Assembly: GCA_964498125.1 (NCBI GenBank)
Contig: CAZCGE010000061.1
Coordinates: 1-64,000 of the forward strand
Direction of reading: 5' to 3'
Origin: CAMDBL01 sp964498125
Lineage (GTDB): Bacteria > Pseudomonadota > Alphaproteobacteria > Rhizobiales > Hyphomicrobiaceae
DNA: 64,000 bases
Shown here: positions 1-9,014 of the stretch, one piece after another
Numbering within the stretch: position 1 is the stretch's first letter
Layout of the letters: every line of letters begins with the position of its first letter
Notes under the pieces: model-generated
The model's database searches: none
What the model was told of the DNA's origin: nothing
Seen by the model: the letters and a program-made list of their open reading frames with translations, nothing else
Program-made: the position numbers and the translations under genes

Positions 1-182
1 TAGTCGCGGATCACCTCGTAGGAGGAATTCGAGATGAACGTGGCGGCGACGCCGAGGTCGCCCTGCATCAAAAAGAGGCCGAGGAACGCCATTGTCAGCA
101 GCGAGATGGCGATATGAATGCCCGACAGCACCATCGTGACCAGCACGACGATGAGCAGCAGCATCTGGGTGGGATCAAACAT
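1..182 (-). CDS. dctM: TRAP transporter large permease DctM (5' end only)
   Basis: Only the first 60 codons are inside the window; the gene runs off the left edge. The product starts MFDPTQMLLLIVV and shows a hydrophobic first helix followed by a HIAISLLTMAFLGLFLM helix, the usual opening of a DctM 12-helix permease. DctM forms the ion-coupled channel of a TRAP transporter in the inner membrane. It begins 12 bases after the dctQ stop, so the two are surely co-transcribed. The identification rests on the membrane pattern plus position behind DctQ and TRAP receptors. Confidence 0.8.
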   Translation of the reverse strand, partial: MFDPTQMLLLIVVLVTMVLSGIHIAISLLTMAFLGLFLMQGDLGVAATFISNSSYEVIRD

Positions 183-194
183 GGCGGGTGCCCC

Positions 195-719
195 TCAATG
201 CGCGACGGAAGCGGTGGGTGGCTCGACGCCCTGCATCAACGCGGAAAATTGCTTGAGAGCCAGCGTCAGGTAGCTGAGGCTGGCAAGCCCGGTGCCGAGA
301 ACGAGCACGAACTTGGCGGGCCAGGCCGGCACGCGCAGCGCGCCCTCGCCCTCGTACTCGCCACTGACCCAGGCCTCGATGGCGCGGTCGACGCTGCCGA
401 AACAGATCAGCGCGAACAGACACACGCCGAGAACAGAGCCGAGCAGCGAGACCAGCGCCTTCATGCGCACCGGATAGCTGCCATAGAACGCATCGACCGC
501 GATCATGCCGCCTGAGCGGATGGCGTAGCAGGCCTGCAGATAGCAGATGATGACGATCGCCATCGACACCATCTCGGGCGTACCCTTGAGCGGCGAGTTG
601 AAGAAGTAACGGCCGACGACGTCGGTACAGACGACGAAGGCGAGGGCAAAGCCGAGCAAAGCCGCCGCCACCAGCAGCGATTGACCTACCCGGTCGAGAA
701 ATCGATCGAAAGCTCTCAC
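195..719 (-). CDS. dctQ: TRAP transporter small permease DctQ
   Basis: A 174-residue protein with four hydrophobic segments (near residues 12-32, 45-65, 85-107 and 130-150), the topology and size of DctQ, which bridges the receptor and DctM. I chose the GTG at 719 because a GGGAGG ribosome site lies about 7 bases upstream. The frame stays open to 854, but the extra N-terminus is polar and overlaps the intergenic gap. It lies between a TRAP receptor and dctM in one operon. The family assignment is firm; the substrate is unknown. Confidence 0.85.
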   Translation of the reverse strand: MRAFDRFLDRVGQSLLVAAALLGFALAFVVCTDVVGRYFFNSPLKGTPEMVSMAIVIICYLQACYAIRSGGMIAVDAFYGSYPVRMKALVSLLGSVLGVCLFALICFGSVDRAIEAWVSGEYEGEGALRVPAWPAKFVLVLGTGLASLSYLTLALKQFSALMQGVEPPTASVAH

Positions 720-854
720 GTGCGCGCCTCCCGTTTCGCCCTTGAGTCTCGCCGTAGCCCGGCGTGAGTTATTACATTGATTTGGCCAACCGATCCTACG
801 TAAGTTTACGCTAGGCAAACGGCCGGACTGTTTTCGATCCAGCCGCCCTGGCAT

Positions 855-1925
855 CTATTTTTTGACGACGTAGCGCACCGGCCACTTGTGGCCGCGCTTC
901 TCGGCCTCGTCGAGCGTCATGTTGAACACCTCGACAGCGGGCAAGCCGGCCTTTTCCAATTCGGCGGCGCGCTCCTGCGGCCAGTTGGCGAGCACCTTGG
1001 CCCAGTCCAGCCGTGCTTCGCTCGACACCGGCTTGACGTTGACGCCGAAGCCGCGCAGCGCATCCAGGTTTTTGGAGTAGCTTTCCGTGGCCACTTTGAT
1101 GCTGTGCGTCTCCAGATCGCGGCCGACCTCGACGATGATGTCCTGCACTTCTTTCGGCAGCCGATTGAACTTGTTGCGGTTGATGGTCAGCGTCAGCCAG
1201 GCGATCGAGCCGAAATCGGCGAGCGTGTAGGTCTTGGCGAGCTCATACCACTTCAGGTTGACGATGAACGACGGAAAAATGACGACGCCGCTGACGACAC
1301 CCGTCTGCAGCGAGGTGTAGACCTCGGGGCCCGGCACGACGACCGGAATCCCGCCCCCGGCCTCGATCCATTTCATATTGATGCCGGCTCCGCCGATCTT
1401 CTTGCCCTTGAGATCGGAGAGTTTGTTCCAGTCGAAGTTCGTCAGGATGTTGTAGCCGTTGTCGGCGAAAATCGTCAGGTGCTTCTGGCCGAACTTGTCC
1501 TCGAACACTTTCGACATGAACGGGATCTTGTCGTAGACGGCGCGCGAGATGTCGCGGCTCATGCCCGGGTCCATGGTGCCGAACGGCAGCATGGCCTGGA
1601 AGGCGTGCAGCGGCAGGTTGGACGGCTCGAAGCAGACGCAGTAGCCGCCGACGTCGATGATGCCGGTCTGCACGCCCTCCAGTGTGTCGGCGGTCTTCAC
1701 CATGGCGCCACCGTAGCCTTCGATGAACTCGACGGTGTGCTTGGTGCGCTCCTTGACGCGCTTGACGACCTCCGGTCCGAAGTAGGTCTGCATGAGCACG
1801 ACGTAAGGGGTCGCGCCGGCGTGTCCGGCGGCCATGCGCAGCTTGATGTCCTCGGCCGAGGCCGCGGTCGACGCCAGCATGGCCGTTGCCGCGGCGAGCG
1901 CTGCGGTCTTCGAGCGTAGTGTCAT
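855..1925 (-). CDS. TRAP transporter solute receptor, DctP type (copy 1)
   Basis: A 356-residue periplasmic binding protein with a Sec signal ending near ASAEDIKLR. It has the DctP-family core, with EFIEGYGGAMVK near residue 67 and the FEPSNLPLHAFQAMLPFG block near 100-117. It should deliver an organic acid to the DctQM permease encoded just downstream. This copy is the most divergent of three adjacent paralogues: it carries WIEAGGGIPVVVPGPE where the others carry WLE and a TSMQTGVYQG segment. The ligand cannot be told from sequence. Confidence 0.88.
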   Translation of the reverse strand: MTLRSKTAALAAATAMLASTAASAEDIKLRMAAGHAGATPYVVLMQTYFGPEVVKRVKERTKHTVEFIEGYGGAMVKTADTLEGVQTGIIDVGGYCVCFEPSNLPLHAFQAMLPFGTMDPGMSRDISRAVYDKIPFMSKVFEDKFGQKHLTIFADNGYNILTNFDWNKLSDLKGKKIGGAGINMKWIEAGGGIPVVVPGPEVYTSLQTGVVSGVVIFPSFIVNLKWYELAKTYTLADFGSIAWLTLTINRNKFNRLPKEVQDIIVEVGRDLETHSIKVATESYSKNLDALRGFGVNVKPVSSEARLDWAKVLANWPQERAAELEKAGLPAVEVFNMTLDEAEKRGHKWPVRYVVKK

Positions 1926-2089
1926 GGCGAGTTACTCCCGGCTTGCACGCTTCGTTCCCTGCCTCGGTCCGTTTTTTATCGATGCAACATCCCAAAAGAT
2001 GCGCTCGCCGAACCGTCGGCTCTATTCTCGACGTGATCTCACAGTGACGAACGGCCGGTCCTGCGATCGACCGTTCGAAAACTCGTCGT

Positions 2090-3181
2090 TTACTTGGCCG
2101 CCGTCGCCGCCGCCTTGATCTCGTAGCGCACCGGCCACTTGTAGCCGAGCTTCTCCGCCTCCTCGAGGCCGAGGCGCAGCACCTGGCTCGCCGGCAGGCC
2201 CTTGCCGTCGAGTTCGGACGCCTTCTCTTGCGGCCACTTCTCGAGCGACTTGGCCCAGTCGAGACGCACGCTGTCGGGCACCGACTTGACGGTCGAGCCC
2301 AGCGTCTTCAGCTGCTCGAGCTGCTTGGGGTAGTTCTCCTCGTTGACGGTGCCAGTCCTGGCCTCGAACTCGCGGCCGACCTCGAGGACGATGTCCTGCA
2401 CCTCTTTCGGCAGCTTGGCGAAGCGGGCCTTGTTGATGGTCAGGCCGTGCCAGCTGATGGCGCCGAAGCCGACCAGCGTGTAGTGCTTGGCCACCTCGTA
2501 CCACTTCAGGTTGACGTTGATCGATGGGAAGATGATGACGCCTTGGTAGACGCCAGTCTGCATCGACGTATAGGCCTCCGGCGCCGTGGTCTGCACCGGG
2601 ACGGCACCGACGAACTCCAGCCACTTGAGGTTGAGGCCGGCGCCGCCGATTTTCTTGCCCTTCAGCTCGGAGACGCTGTTCCACTCGAAGGTGGTCTGCA
2701 GGTTGTAGCCGTTGTCGGCGATAATGCCGATCAGCTGCTGGCTGAACTTGTCCTCGAGCACCTTCGCCATGTAGGGCGACTTATCGTACACGGCGCGGGC
2801 CACCTTGCCGCTCATCACCGCGCTCATCGGACCCATCGGCAGCATCGCCTGGAAGGCATGCAGCGGCAGGTTCGAGGGCTCGAAGCAGAAGCAGAAGCCG
2901 CCGACGTCGACGATGCCGGACTGCACGCCCTCGAGCGTGTCGAACACCTTGACCATGGCGCCGCCGTAGCCCTCGATGAACTCGACCTTGTGCGAGGTCT
3001 TGGCGGCGACGCGCTTGGTCACCTCGGGTGCGAAGAAGTTCTGCATCAGGCTGACGTAGGGCGTCGCCGAGGCGTGGCCCGAGGCAATGCGCAGCTTGAT
3101 GTCCTCGGCGTTGGCGGCCGGGGGCGACAGCATCGCCGCCGAAGCCGCGAGTGCGATGGCAAGTGACGTGAGCTTGTGCAT
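2090..3181 (-). CDS. TRAP transporter solute receptor, DctP type (copy 2)
   Basis: A 363-residue receptor starting at MHKLTSLAIALAAS, with a GGGAGGAG ribosome site just upstream; the frame extends six codons further to 3199, but that start lacks a site. The signal peptide ends near NAEDIKLRIASGHA. Shared landmarks with its neighbours are the FIEGYGGAMVKV block, FEPSNLPLHAFQ and WPVRYEIKA at the C-terminus. It is closest to copy 3 (both have YTSMQTGVYQG and GFGAISWH). It is probably co-transcribed with copies 1 and 3 and dctQM. Confidence 0.88.
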   Translation of the reverse strand: MHKLTSLAIALAASAAMLSPPAANAEDIKLRIASGHASATPYVSLMQNFFAPEVTKRVAAKTSHKVEFIEGYGGAMVKVFDTLEGVQSGIVDVGGFCFCFEPSNLPLHAFQAMLPMGPMSAVMSGKVARAVYDKSPYMAKVLEDKFSQQLIGIIADNGYNLQTTFEWNSVSELKGKKIGGAGLNLKWLEFVGAVPVQTTAPEAYTSMQTGVYQGVIIFPSINVNLKWYEVAKHYTLVGFGAISWHGLTINKARFAKLPKEVQDIVLEVGREFEARTGTVNEENYPKQLEQLKTLGSTVKSVPDSVRLDWAKSLEKWPQEKASELDGKGLPASQVLRLGLEEAEKLGYKWPVRYEIKAAATAAK

Positions 3182-3315
3182 TCGGATTGCTCCTCCCAAT
3201 TCAGTTCCGCTAGTCGTTCAGGCCCGGTTTTTTTCGCGACCGGTTGGGCTCGATTGCGAGCCGTCGCCCGCGCGCGGCCGAGCCCGCGAGAACCCGGCCG
3301 CCCGCCGATCAATGC

Positions 3316-4431
3316 TCAGTTTTTGGTGCCGGCGCCGGCGACGGCGGCCTTGATGTCGTAGCGCACCGGCCACTTGTGACCGGCCTTCTCGGCTTCATCG
3401 AGCGTCAGCCTGAGGACCTGGGTGGCCGGCAGGCCCTTGCCGTCGAGCTCGGTTGCTTTCTCCTGCGGCCATGACTTGAGCGAATTCGCCCACTCGACGG
3501 CGACGCTGTCCGGCACCGTCTTGACCGTGCCGCCCTTCTCCTTGATGAAATCGAGCTGCTTGGAATAGTTCTCCTCGTTGAGCGTGCCGGTCCGCACCTC
3601 GTACTCCTTGGCCACCTCGAGCATGATGTCCTGGACCTCTTTCGGCAGCTTGGCCCAGCGCGCCTTGTTGACGGTCAGCGCGTGCCAGCTGATCGCGCCG
3701 AAGCCGATCAGCGTGTAGTGCTTGGCGACCTCGTACCATTTCAGATTGACGGTGACCGAGGGGAAGATGATGAAGCCCTGATAGACACCGGTCTGCATGG
3801 AGGTATAGCCCTCGACGGCCGACGATTGCACGCCGGTGACGCCGGCATATTCCAGCCACTTGAGATTGAGTCCGGCGCCGGCGATCTTTTTGCCCTTGAG
3901 ATCGGCAAGGGAATTCCACTCGAAGGTGGTGTTGAGGCTGTAGCCGTTGTCGGCGATGATCGCCAAGTGCTTCTGGCTGAACTTGTCCTCCAGCACCTGC
4001 GTCATGTACGGCACCTTGTCGTACACGGCGCGAGCGATCTTGCCACTCCTGACGGCACTCATCGTGCCGAACGGCACCATCACCTGGAAGGCATGCAGCG
4101 GCAGGTTCGACGGCTCGAAGCAGACGCAGTAGGCGCCAACGTCGACGATGCCGGTTTGCACGCCCTCGAGCGTGTCGGACACCTTGACCATGGCGCCGCC
4201 GTAGCCCTCGATGAACTCCAGCGTGTGCGTGGTGCGCGCCTTGACCCGCTTGGTCACTTCCGGAACGAACAGGCCCTGCATCAGGTTGACGTAGGGCGTG
4301 GCCGCGGCATGACCGGAGGCAATGCGCAGCTTGATGTCCTCGGCCTGGGCGAGGCCGGCGGTTGCGAGCAGGGCGGCGCCGGCACTCACGGCAACCGCAA
4401 CGGCATTGAGCCGCGTGGAATGGAACATCAT
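3316..4431 (-). CDS. TRAP transporter solute receptor, DctP type (copy 3)
   Basis: A 371-residue receptor with a GGAGGAAG ribosome site against two adjacent ATG codons (4431 and 4428); either could be used. The signal peptide ends near AQAEDIKLR. The protein keeps the whole DctP core, including FIEGYGGAMVKV, FEPSNLPLHAFQVMVPFG and the C-terminal KWPVRYDIKA. It is first of the three tandem receptor genes and sits directly behind the HpcH/HpaI aldolase gene (72-base gap), which suggests import of a keto- or hydroxy-acid used by that enzyme. That link is inference. Confidence 0.88.
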   Translation of the reverse strand: MMFHSTRLNAVAVAVSAGAALLATAGLAQAEDIKLRIASGHAAATPYVNLMQGLFVPEVTKRVKARTTHTLEFIEGYGGAMVKVSDTLEGVQTGIVDVGAYCVCFEPSNLPLHAFQVMVPFGTMSAVRSGKIARAVYDKVPYMTQVLEDKFSQKHLAIIADNGYSLNTTFEWNSLADLKGKKIAGAGLNLKWLEYAGVTGVQSSAVEGYTSMQTGVYQGFIIFPSVTVNLKWYEVAKHYTLIGFGAISWHALTVNKARWAKLPKEVQDIMLEVAKEYEVRTGTLNEENYSKQLDFIKEKGGTVKTVPDSVAVEWANSLKSWPQEKATELDGKGLPATQVLRLTLDEAEKAGHKWPVRYDIKAAVAGAGTKN

Positions 4432-4503
4432 GCTTCCTCCGCTGGATTTGTTTTGCTTATCGGGCGATAGTCTAGGACTCCGCGATCACTGTCAAATCAT
4501 CGC

Positions 4504-5283
4504 TTACAGCCCGCGCAGCACCTTGACGCTGGCCCCGGCCGCGGCCATCAGGAAGCTCAAGTCGCTGCCGGCCAGCACCATCTTGACGCCCAGGCCGACG
4601 TACTTGCGATAGCCCTCCTCATTGTAGATGCCGCCCATGCCGCACCACTTGCCATGGCGCTTGCAGGCGGCAACCGTCGTCTCGAAGGCCTTGACCACGT
4701 CGGCGTGGAAATACTGGCCGGGGATGCCCATTTCCATCGACAAGTCGCTGCCGCCGATCAGCAGCACATCGACGCCCGGCACCGCGGCGATGGCATCTGC
4801 GTTGGCAATGGCTAAGGGTGATTCCAGCATCACCACCATCAGCACGTTGGCATTGATGGCAGCCGTCGATTCCGCCATCGGCATGGCGGCGAACTCGATC
4901 TGCGGCAGCGCGCCGACGACGGAGCGGTGTCCCAACGGTGGGTACTTGACGCGGTCGATGCACTCGCGCGCCTCCTCGGCCGTGTCGACGTGCGGGAAGG
5001 TGATGCCGTAGGCGCCGCCGTCGAGCACCCGCGTCGCCATGTCGTACTGGCCGCGCGGCACCCGCACCAGCGGCGTGATGCCAGCACTGTTGGCGGCGAC
5101 CGAGATCTGCGCCGCGGTATCGAGCGACATGGCATTGTGCTCGAGATCAATGAACAGCCAGTCGAAGCCGGCGGTGCGCATGGCCGGGGCGATGTCGACG
5201 GTGCGCGCCTGACGCAGGTTGATGCCGACAGAGAGGTCGCCCCTGGCGAGCAACTCGCGGGTCGGGTTGCGCAACAGGGCCAT
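4504..5283 (-). CDS. HpcH/HpaI family aldolase or citrate-lyase-like enzyme
   Basis: A 259-residue TIM-barrel enzyme of the HpcH/HpaI family, class II aldolases that cleave 4-hydroxy-2-oxo acids to pyruvate and an aldehyde. Visible marks are DLEHNAMS near residue 45, the metal-ligand Glu in VVMLESPLA and the metal-ligand Asp in IGGSDLSMEMG. ATG 5283 is preceded by GAGGAGG; the frame runs upstream to 5376 without a better site. It heads the receptor operon, so it probably acts on the imported acid or a product of it. Exact substrate unknown; 2-keto-3-deoxy sugar acids are an alternative. Confidence 0.85.
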   Translation of the reverse strand: MALLRNPTRELLARGDLSVGINLRQARTVDIAPAMRTAGFDWLFIDLEHNAMSLDTAAQISVAANSAGITPLVRVPRGQYDMATRVLDGGAYGITFPHVDTAEEARECIDRVKYPPLGHRSVVGALPQIEFAAMPMAESTAAINANVLMVVMLESPLAIANADAIAAVPGVDVLLIGGSDLSMEMGIPGQYFHADVVKAFETTVAACKRHGKWCGMGGIYNEEGYRKYVGLGVKMVLAGSDLSFLMAAAGASVKVLRGL

Positions 5284-5655
5284 GGGTTTCCTCCTCGTTG
5301 CCACGCGTGTTGGTGATCTGGCGTCGCGATCCGTGCAGCCCGAACCTGGATATCGAGCCGCGCACCGGCTGTGCACCGGCCGTCAACGGTTTATGCTCCG
5401 TGCATCGTGCCGGCTGCAACAGCAATCGCGATAGGTGCCAACATGCCGGCGCCACTCCAGCGGATCGAGAAGTTCCGAGACCTGCACCAGTCAAGCACAG
5501 GCCGTTGGGCTTCGCGCCAAGGGCGCTCAACCTACTTCGTGCCGTCGCCGGCGCCGAGCATCACCAGCTCAACCTCGCCGGCGCTGTCCTTGCGGCGCCG
5601 AGGGCGTCGGTTCAGCCGGGTGCGGAAGGGATTTTGGCGGCGACGCGGCCTGTTT
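5284..5655. other. Intergenic stretch, no gene seen
   Basis: About 370 bases between two divergent units. Frames are open on both strands but are arginine- and serine-rich, lack ribosome sites and resemble no family I know. It must hold the promoter of the aldolase/TRAP operon near its left end; I could not pick one out. Confidence 0.5.
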
Positions 5656-5756
5656 GTTGACTATCGTCAACAATAATCACGTTTTTGTTGATGATCGTAC
5701 ACATATTCTTGACCTCGGCCCTGATGCCGTCTATTTGCATGTTGATGATCATCAAC
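5656..5756 (+). promoter_or_regulatory. hipBA operator palindromes
   Basis: Three related elements precede hipB. The first, 5656-5671, is a dyad with perfect GTTGAC/GTCAAC arms. The second, 5687-5700, is a half-conserved GTTGATGATCGTAC. The third, 5741-5756, is a perfect 16-base palindrome GTTGATGATCATCAAC. A further GATCAAC half-site abuts the hipB start. Repeated dyads ahead of hipB are the known arrangement by which HipB and HipAB dimers repress their own promoter, so I infer autoregulation here. The core promoter was not identified. Confidence 0.7.
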
Positions 5757-5787
5757 AGAAGAACGGTTTTTGTGGACGAGGATCAAC

Positions 5788-6129
5788 ATGGCGCGCTCGA
5801 GCAGTCTGAAGGCGTCGATGCCCTTTGCGGTCGAAACAGCAATCAAACAGCTCGGTACAAACCTTCGGACCGCAAGATTGCGTCGCAACCTGTCGATGCA
5901 AGAGGTCGCAAGCAAGTTGGGCGTCAGCCGGTATGCCGTCTCGCATGCCGAAAGCGGCAAGGTCACCACGCCTTTCGCGGTTTACGTCGGCTTGTTCTGG
6001 GCATACGGCCTTTTGGAACAATTCTCTGGATTGGCCGATCCGGCTGGTGACAAGGAAGGCCTGGCCTTATCGCTCGCAAATGATCGGTTACATGCCCGCA
6101 GGGTTGAGGCCCTAGACAATGACTTTTAA
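5788..6129 (+). CDS. hipB: HipB-like Xre-family antitoxin
   Basis: A 113-residue DNA-binding protein with an Xre helix-turn-helix around residues 25-60 (NLRTARLRRNLSMQEVASKL, then VSRYAVSHAESG). In HipBA modules it binds the operator and neutralises the HipA kinase. ATG 5788 is used because GAGG lies about 6 bases upstream; a TTG six codons earlier (5770) is possible. The last 11 bases overlap hipA in another frame, a translational-coupling arrangement. The locus looks less GC-rich than its surroundings, in line with acquisition. Confidence 0.85.
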   Translation: MARSSSLKASMPFAVETAIKQLGTNLRTARLRRNLSMQEVASKLGVSRYAVSHAESGKVTTPFAVYVGLFWAYGLLEQFSGLADPAGDKEGLALSLANDRLHARRVEALDNDF

Positions 6130-7453
6130 GAAAAAGACTTCCAAAAAACCGAAGGCCCTGAAGGTCCCCACCACTCCTGAGCCGCCTGCCCAAATACCAG
6201 GGGCGAGCGAATGCTTCGTCTACATTACTCTTCCAGGGGAGACTGAACCGGTAACAGCTGGCCGGTTCAATCTCGTCGCCACGCGCGCGGGAGTACCACT
6301 GGGTCACTTTGTCTACGGTAGGAGCTATCTCGCTCGCAAAAACGCCGTCGAGATCGACCCGATCGAGCTGAGGCTTGCGGCTCGGAAATACGAAACCACC
6401 CTACTCAAGGGCGTCTTTGGCGCTCTCCGAGACGCAGCGCCGGACTCTTGGGGCCGACTCATCATCGACCGCCAGCACAACCAAGAACTGAGCGAACTCG
6501 GATACCTGATGAACTCAGCCGATGATCGTGCGGGCGCACTCGGCTTCGGCACGGGGGTTGTACCGCCAGCACCACGGAAGAAGTTCAATCAAACGCTACA
6601 GCTCGACGAGCTGCAAAAAATTGCCGACGATATACTGAAGGACAAGAAGCCTCGCGGCAATCACGTCGAACAGGCGGCCAGGCTGCTGCTGATCAACACG
6701 TCGATGGGCGGAGCTCGCCCCAAAGCCGTGGTTGAGGACGCGCAGGGCCTTTGGATCGCCAAATTCAACCGTCCTGACAAGGACAAATGGAACTCCGCTC
6801 GGGTCGAGCGCTCCATGCTACAACTCGCAAAGACATGCGGAATCTCGGTTGCGGAGAGCAAGCTCGCGACAGTGGGGGACCGCGACGTTCTGTTGCTGAA
6901 GAGGTTCGACCGCGATAAGGTCGATGCAGGCTACTATCGTCATCGCATGGTCAGCGCGTTGACAATTCTGCGCGCCGACGAATTCGAACCGAGCAAGTGG
7001 TCTTATGTGGCGCTCGCGGAAGAACTCAGACGCGTTTCAACTCATGCCCGCAAAGACGCTGCCGAGCTATTTCGGCGGATGTGCTTCAACGCCCTGGTTT
7101 CCAACCTTGATGATCACCCTCGCAACCACGCTTTGCTGGCCAGGGATACCTGGAAACTTTCGCCGGCGTACGACATCACGCCACAGAGTCCAGTGGGAAT
7201 AGACCGGCGCAACCTCGCAATGATCTGCGGGAGCGCTGGAACTTACGCCAACATCAACAATCTGCTGTCGCAGTGCGGGAGGTTCCTGCTCGAGCGCGAG
7301 GAGGCTGAAGCAATCATCCTTGAGATAAGAGATACGGTCAGCACGTCGTGGAGAAAGATCGCGCGCGCTCAGGGTGTGACAGTCGCCGACTGCGAGATCA
7401 TCAGTGGCGCTTTTGTCTATCCTGGCTTTTCATACAATCTGGATGCCGCGTGA
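6119..7453 (+). CDS. hipA: HipA-like serine/threonine kinase toxin
   Basis: A 444-residue protein of the HipA toxin family, whose E. coli member phosphorylates glutamyl-tRNA synthetase and induces dormancy. Key parts are present: the glycine-rich S195-MGGARPKA loop for ATP, the catalytic segment around residues 329-337 (NLDDHPRNH, catalytic Asp about 332), and the magnesium-binding YDITP (Asp 352). A lysine-rich N-terminal tail of about 25 residues precedes the usual start region. It overlaps hipB by 11 bases. All catalytic marks are intact, so I expect an active kinase; its target here is unknown. Confidence 0.9.
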   Translation: MTFKKKTSKKPKALKVPTTPEPPAQIPGASECFVYITLPGETEPVTAGRFNLVATRAGVPLGHFVYGRSYLARKNAVEIDPIELRLAARKYETTLLKGVFGALRDAAPDSWGRLIIDRQHNQELSELGYLMNSADDRAGALGFGTGVVPPAPRKKFNQTLQLDELQKIADDILKDKKPRGNHVEQAARLLLINTSMGGARPKAVVEDAQGLWIAKFNRPDKDKWNSARVERSMLQLAKTCGISVAESKLATVGDRDVLLLKRFDRDKVDAGYYRHRMVSALTILRADEFEPSKWSYVALAEELRRVSTHARKDAAELFRRMCFNALVSNLDDHPRNHALLARDTWKLSPAYDITPQSPVGIDRRNLAMICGSAGTYANINNLLSQCGRFLLEREEAEAIILEIRDTVSTSWRKIARAQGVTVADCEIISGAFVYPGFSYNLDAA

Positions 7454-7485
7454 ATTTGGATATGCACCGGCTCCCACGGATCCCA

Positions 7486-8190
7486 CTACCCCCGCGTCGC
7501 GGCTGCGCGTCGCGCCCGCACCCGCCCGATCAGGGTTTCGACCGAGGGCAGGATGCGACGGACGATCTCGCCGACGCCGGCGGCGTTCGGATGCAGGCCA
7601 TCGCCGAGATTGAGGTCGGCGCGCATGGCGACACCGTCCAGGAAGAACGGATAGAGCAGCGCGCCGTGCGCCGTGGCAAGATCCGGATAGATCGAGTCGA
7701 AGGCCGTGACGTAGCTGTCGCCCCAGTTGCGCGGCGCCGCCATGCCGGCGACCAGCACGTCGAGTCCGCGCCCCTCGAGCCGTTTCAGGATGGCATCGAG
7801 GTTGGCCCGCGCACGGGCGGGATCGAGGCCGCGCAGGGCATCGTTGGCGCCGAGCTCCAGAATCGCCGCGTCGACGCCGTCGGGCACCGCCCAATCGAAG
7901 CGGCCCAATCCCGCCGCCGTCGTATCGCCCGAAACGCCAGCATTGATGACCTCGACGGCGTGGCCCTTGGCCTTCAGCGCCCGCTCGAGCTGCACCGGAA
8001 AGGCGGCCGATTGCGGCAGACCGAAGCCAGCGGTCAGGCTGTCGCCGTAGGCAACGATGCGGATCACCCGTTCGGAGGCGGTCGCGACCGAAATGCCGAC
8101 AGACATGGGGATCGCGCCCAGAAGCATGTTGACGAGAACAGCCAGCGGCACCATGTGCCGGTATCGGCGTGTCGTTGGCTGTACGCACAT
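7486..8190 (-). CDS. GDSL-family arylesterase/lysophospholipase, TesA-like
   Basis: A 234-residue exported SGNH hydrolase. A signal peptide covers about the first 40 residues; then come block I YGDSLTAGFG (nucleophile Ser), an Asn in the GANDALRG block, and the Asp-His pair in DGLHPNAAG. Such enzymes cleave short esters and lysophospholipids in the periplasm. ATG 8190 has an AGGGAG site 10 bases upstream; the frame stays open to 8310. It is divergent from the ybbA-like gene, the same pairing seen for tesA and ybbAP in many Proteobacteria, which supports the name. Confidence 0.88.
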   Translation of the reverse strand: MCVQPTTRRYRHMVPLAVLVNMLLGAIPMSVGISVATASERVIRIVAYGDSLTAGFGLPQSAAFPVQLERALKAKGHAVEVINAGVSGDTTAAGLGRFDWAVPDGVDAAILELGANDALRGLDPARARANLDAILKRLEGRGLDVLVAGMAAPRNWGDSYVTAFDSIYPDLATAHGALLYPFFLDGVAMRADLNLGDGLHPNAAGVGEIVRRILPSVETLIGRVRARRAAATRG

Positions 8191-8303
8191 GATCCGGCAC
8201 TCCCTTGCGTGGTCGGCGACGGTTGACCGCCAGCGGGTGACAGGTAGAAAGACCAACGCCGCCAAGCAAGGCCCCAAGGCCCGTAGCACAAAGGCTCCCC
8301 ATC

Positions 8304-9014
8304 GTGCCAACCCGAGACTCCGCCCAGCCGCCGATCGTGGCGATGGACAATGTGACCCTGACGCTCCGCAGCCGGGCCGGGCCGGTGGAGATCCTGCGCG
8401 GCGTCGGCATGGCGATCGCGCCCGGTCAGTCGGTCGCCATCGTCGGCCCGAGTGGATGCGGCAAAACCTCGCTGCTGATGGTCATGGCCGGCCTCGAGCA
8501 GGCGACGTCGGGCGCCGTGCGCGTTGCCGGGCACGATTTCACGCGGCTCGGCGAGGATGATCTGGCCCTGGTGCGCGGCCGCGAGATCGGCATTGTCTTT
8601 CAGTCGTTCCACCTGGTTCCCACCATGACGGCGCTGGAGAACATCGCGCTGCCGCTGGAGCTTGCCGGCCGTGCCGACGCCTTTGCCGTGGCGCGCGAGC
8701 TGGTCGCCGAGGTTGGGCTGACGCGGCGCGCCGACCATTTTCCAGCGCAACTGTCCGGTGGCGAGCAGCAGCGCGTCGCGATCGCCCGCGCGCTGGCGCC
8801 GCGGCCGCGGCTGATCCTGGCCGATGAGCCGACCGGCAATCTCGACGGCAAGACCGGCCGCCAGGTGGTCGATCTGCTGTTCGCACTGCAGCGGCGACGG
8901 CAGGCGACGCTGGTGCTGGTCACGCACGATCTGTCGTTGGCGGGCGAGTGCGAGCGCCTGGTGCAGATGGCGGACGGGCGCATCGCCGGCGTGCGCGCCG
9001 AGGTCGCCGCATGA
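8304..9014 (+). CDS. ABC transporter ATPase, YbbA/LolD-like
   Basis: A 236-residue nucleotide-binding subunit. Walker A is GPSGCGKTS near residue 48, the signature is LSGGEQQRVAIARAL near 150, Walker B is LILADEP followed by TGNLDG, the MacB/LolD-type D-loop, and the switch His is in LVTHD. It pairs with the FtsX-type permease encoded next, whose ATG overlaps its stop (ATGA). In E. coli YbbA/YbbP are a MacB-superfamily transporter of uncertain cargo. Placement beside the tesA-like gene argues for YbbA rather than LolD. Confidence 0.9.
   Translation: MPTRDSAQPPIVAMDNVTLTLRSRAGPVEILRGVGMAIAPGQSVAIVGPSGCGKTSLLMVMAGLEQATSGAVRVAGHDFTRLGEDDLALVRGREIGIVFQSFHLVPTMTALENIALPLELAGRADAFAVARELVAEVGLTRRADHFPAQLSGGEQQRVAIARALAPRPRLILADEPTGNLDGKTGRQVVDLLFALQRRRQATLVLVTHDLSLAGECERLVQMADGRIAGVRAEVAA

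Noticed and set aside
5147..5530. A minus-strand frame extending upstream of the aldolase with LGAKPNGLCLTGAG
   Set aside because: It overlaps the aldolase start in another frame and has no ribosome site; likely random open frame.
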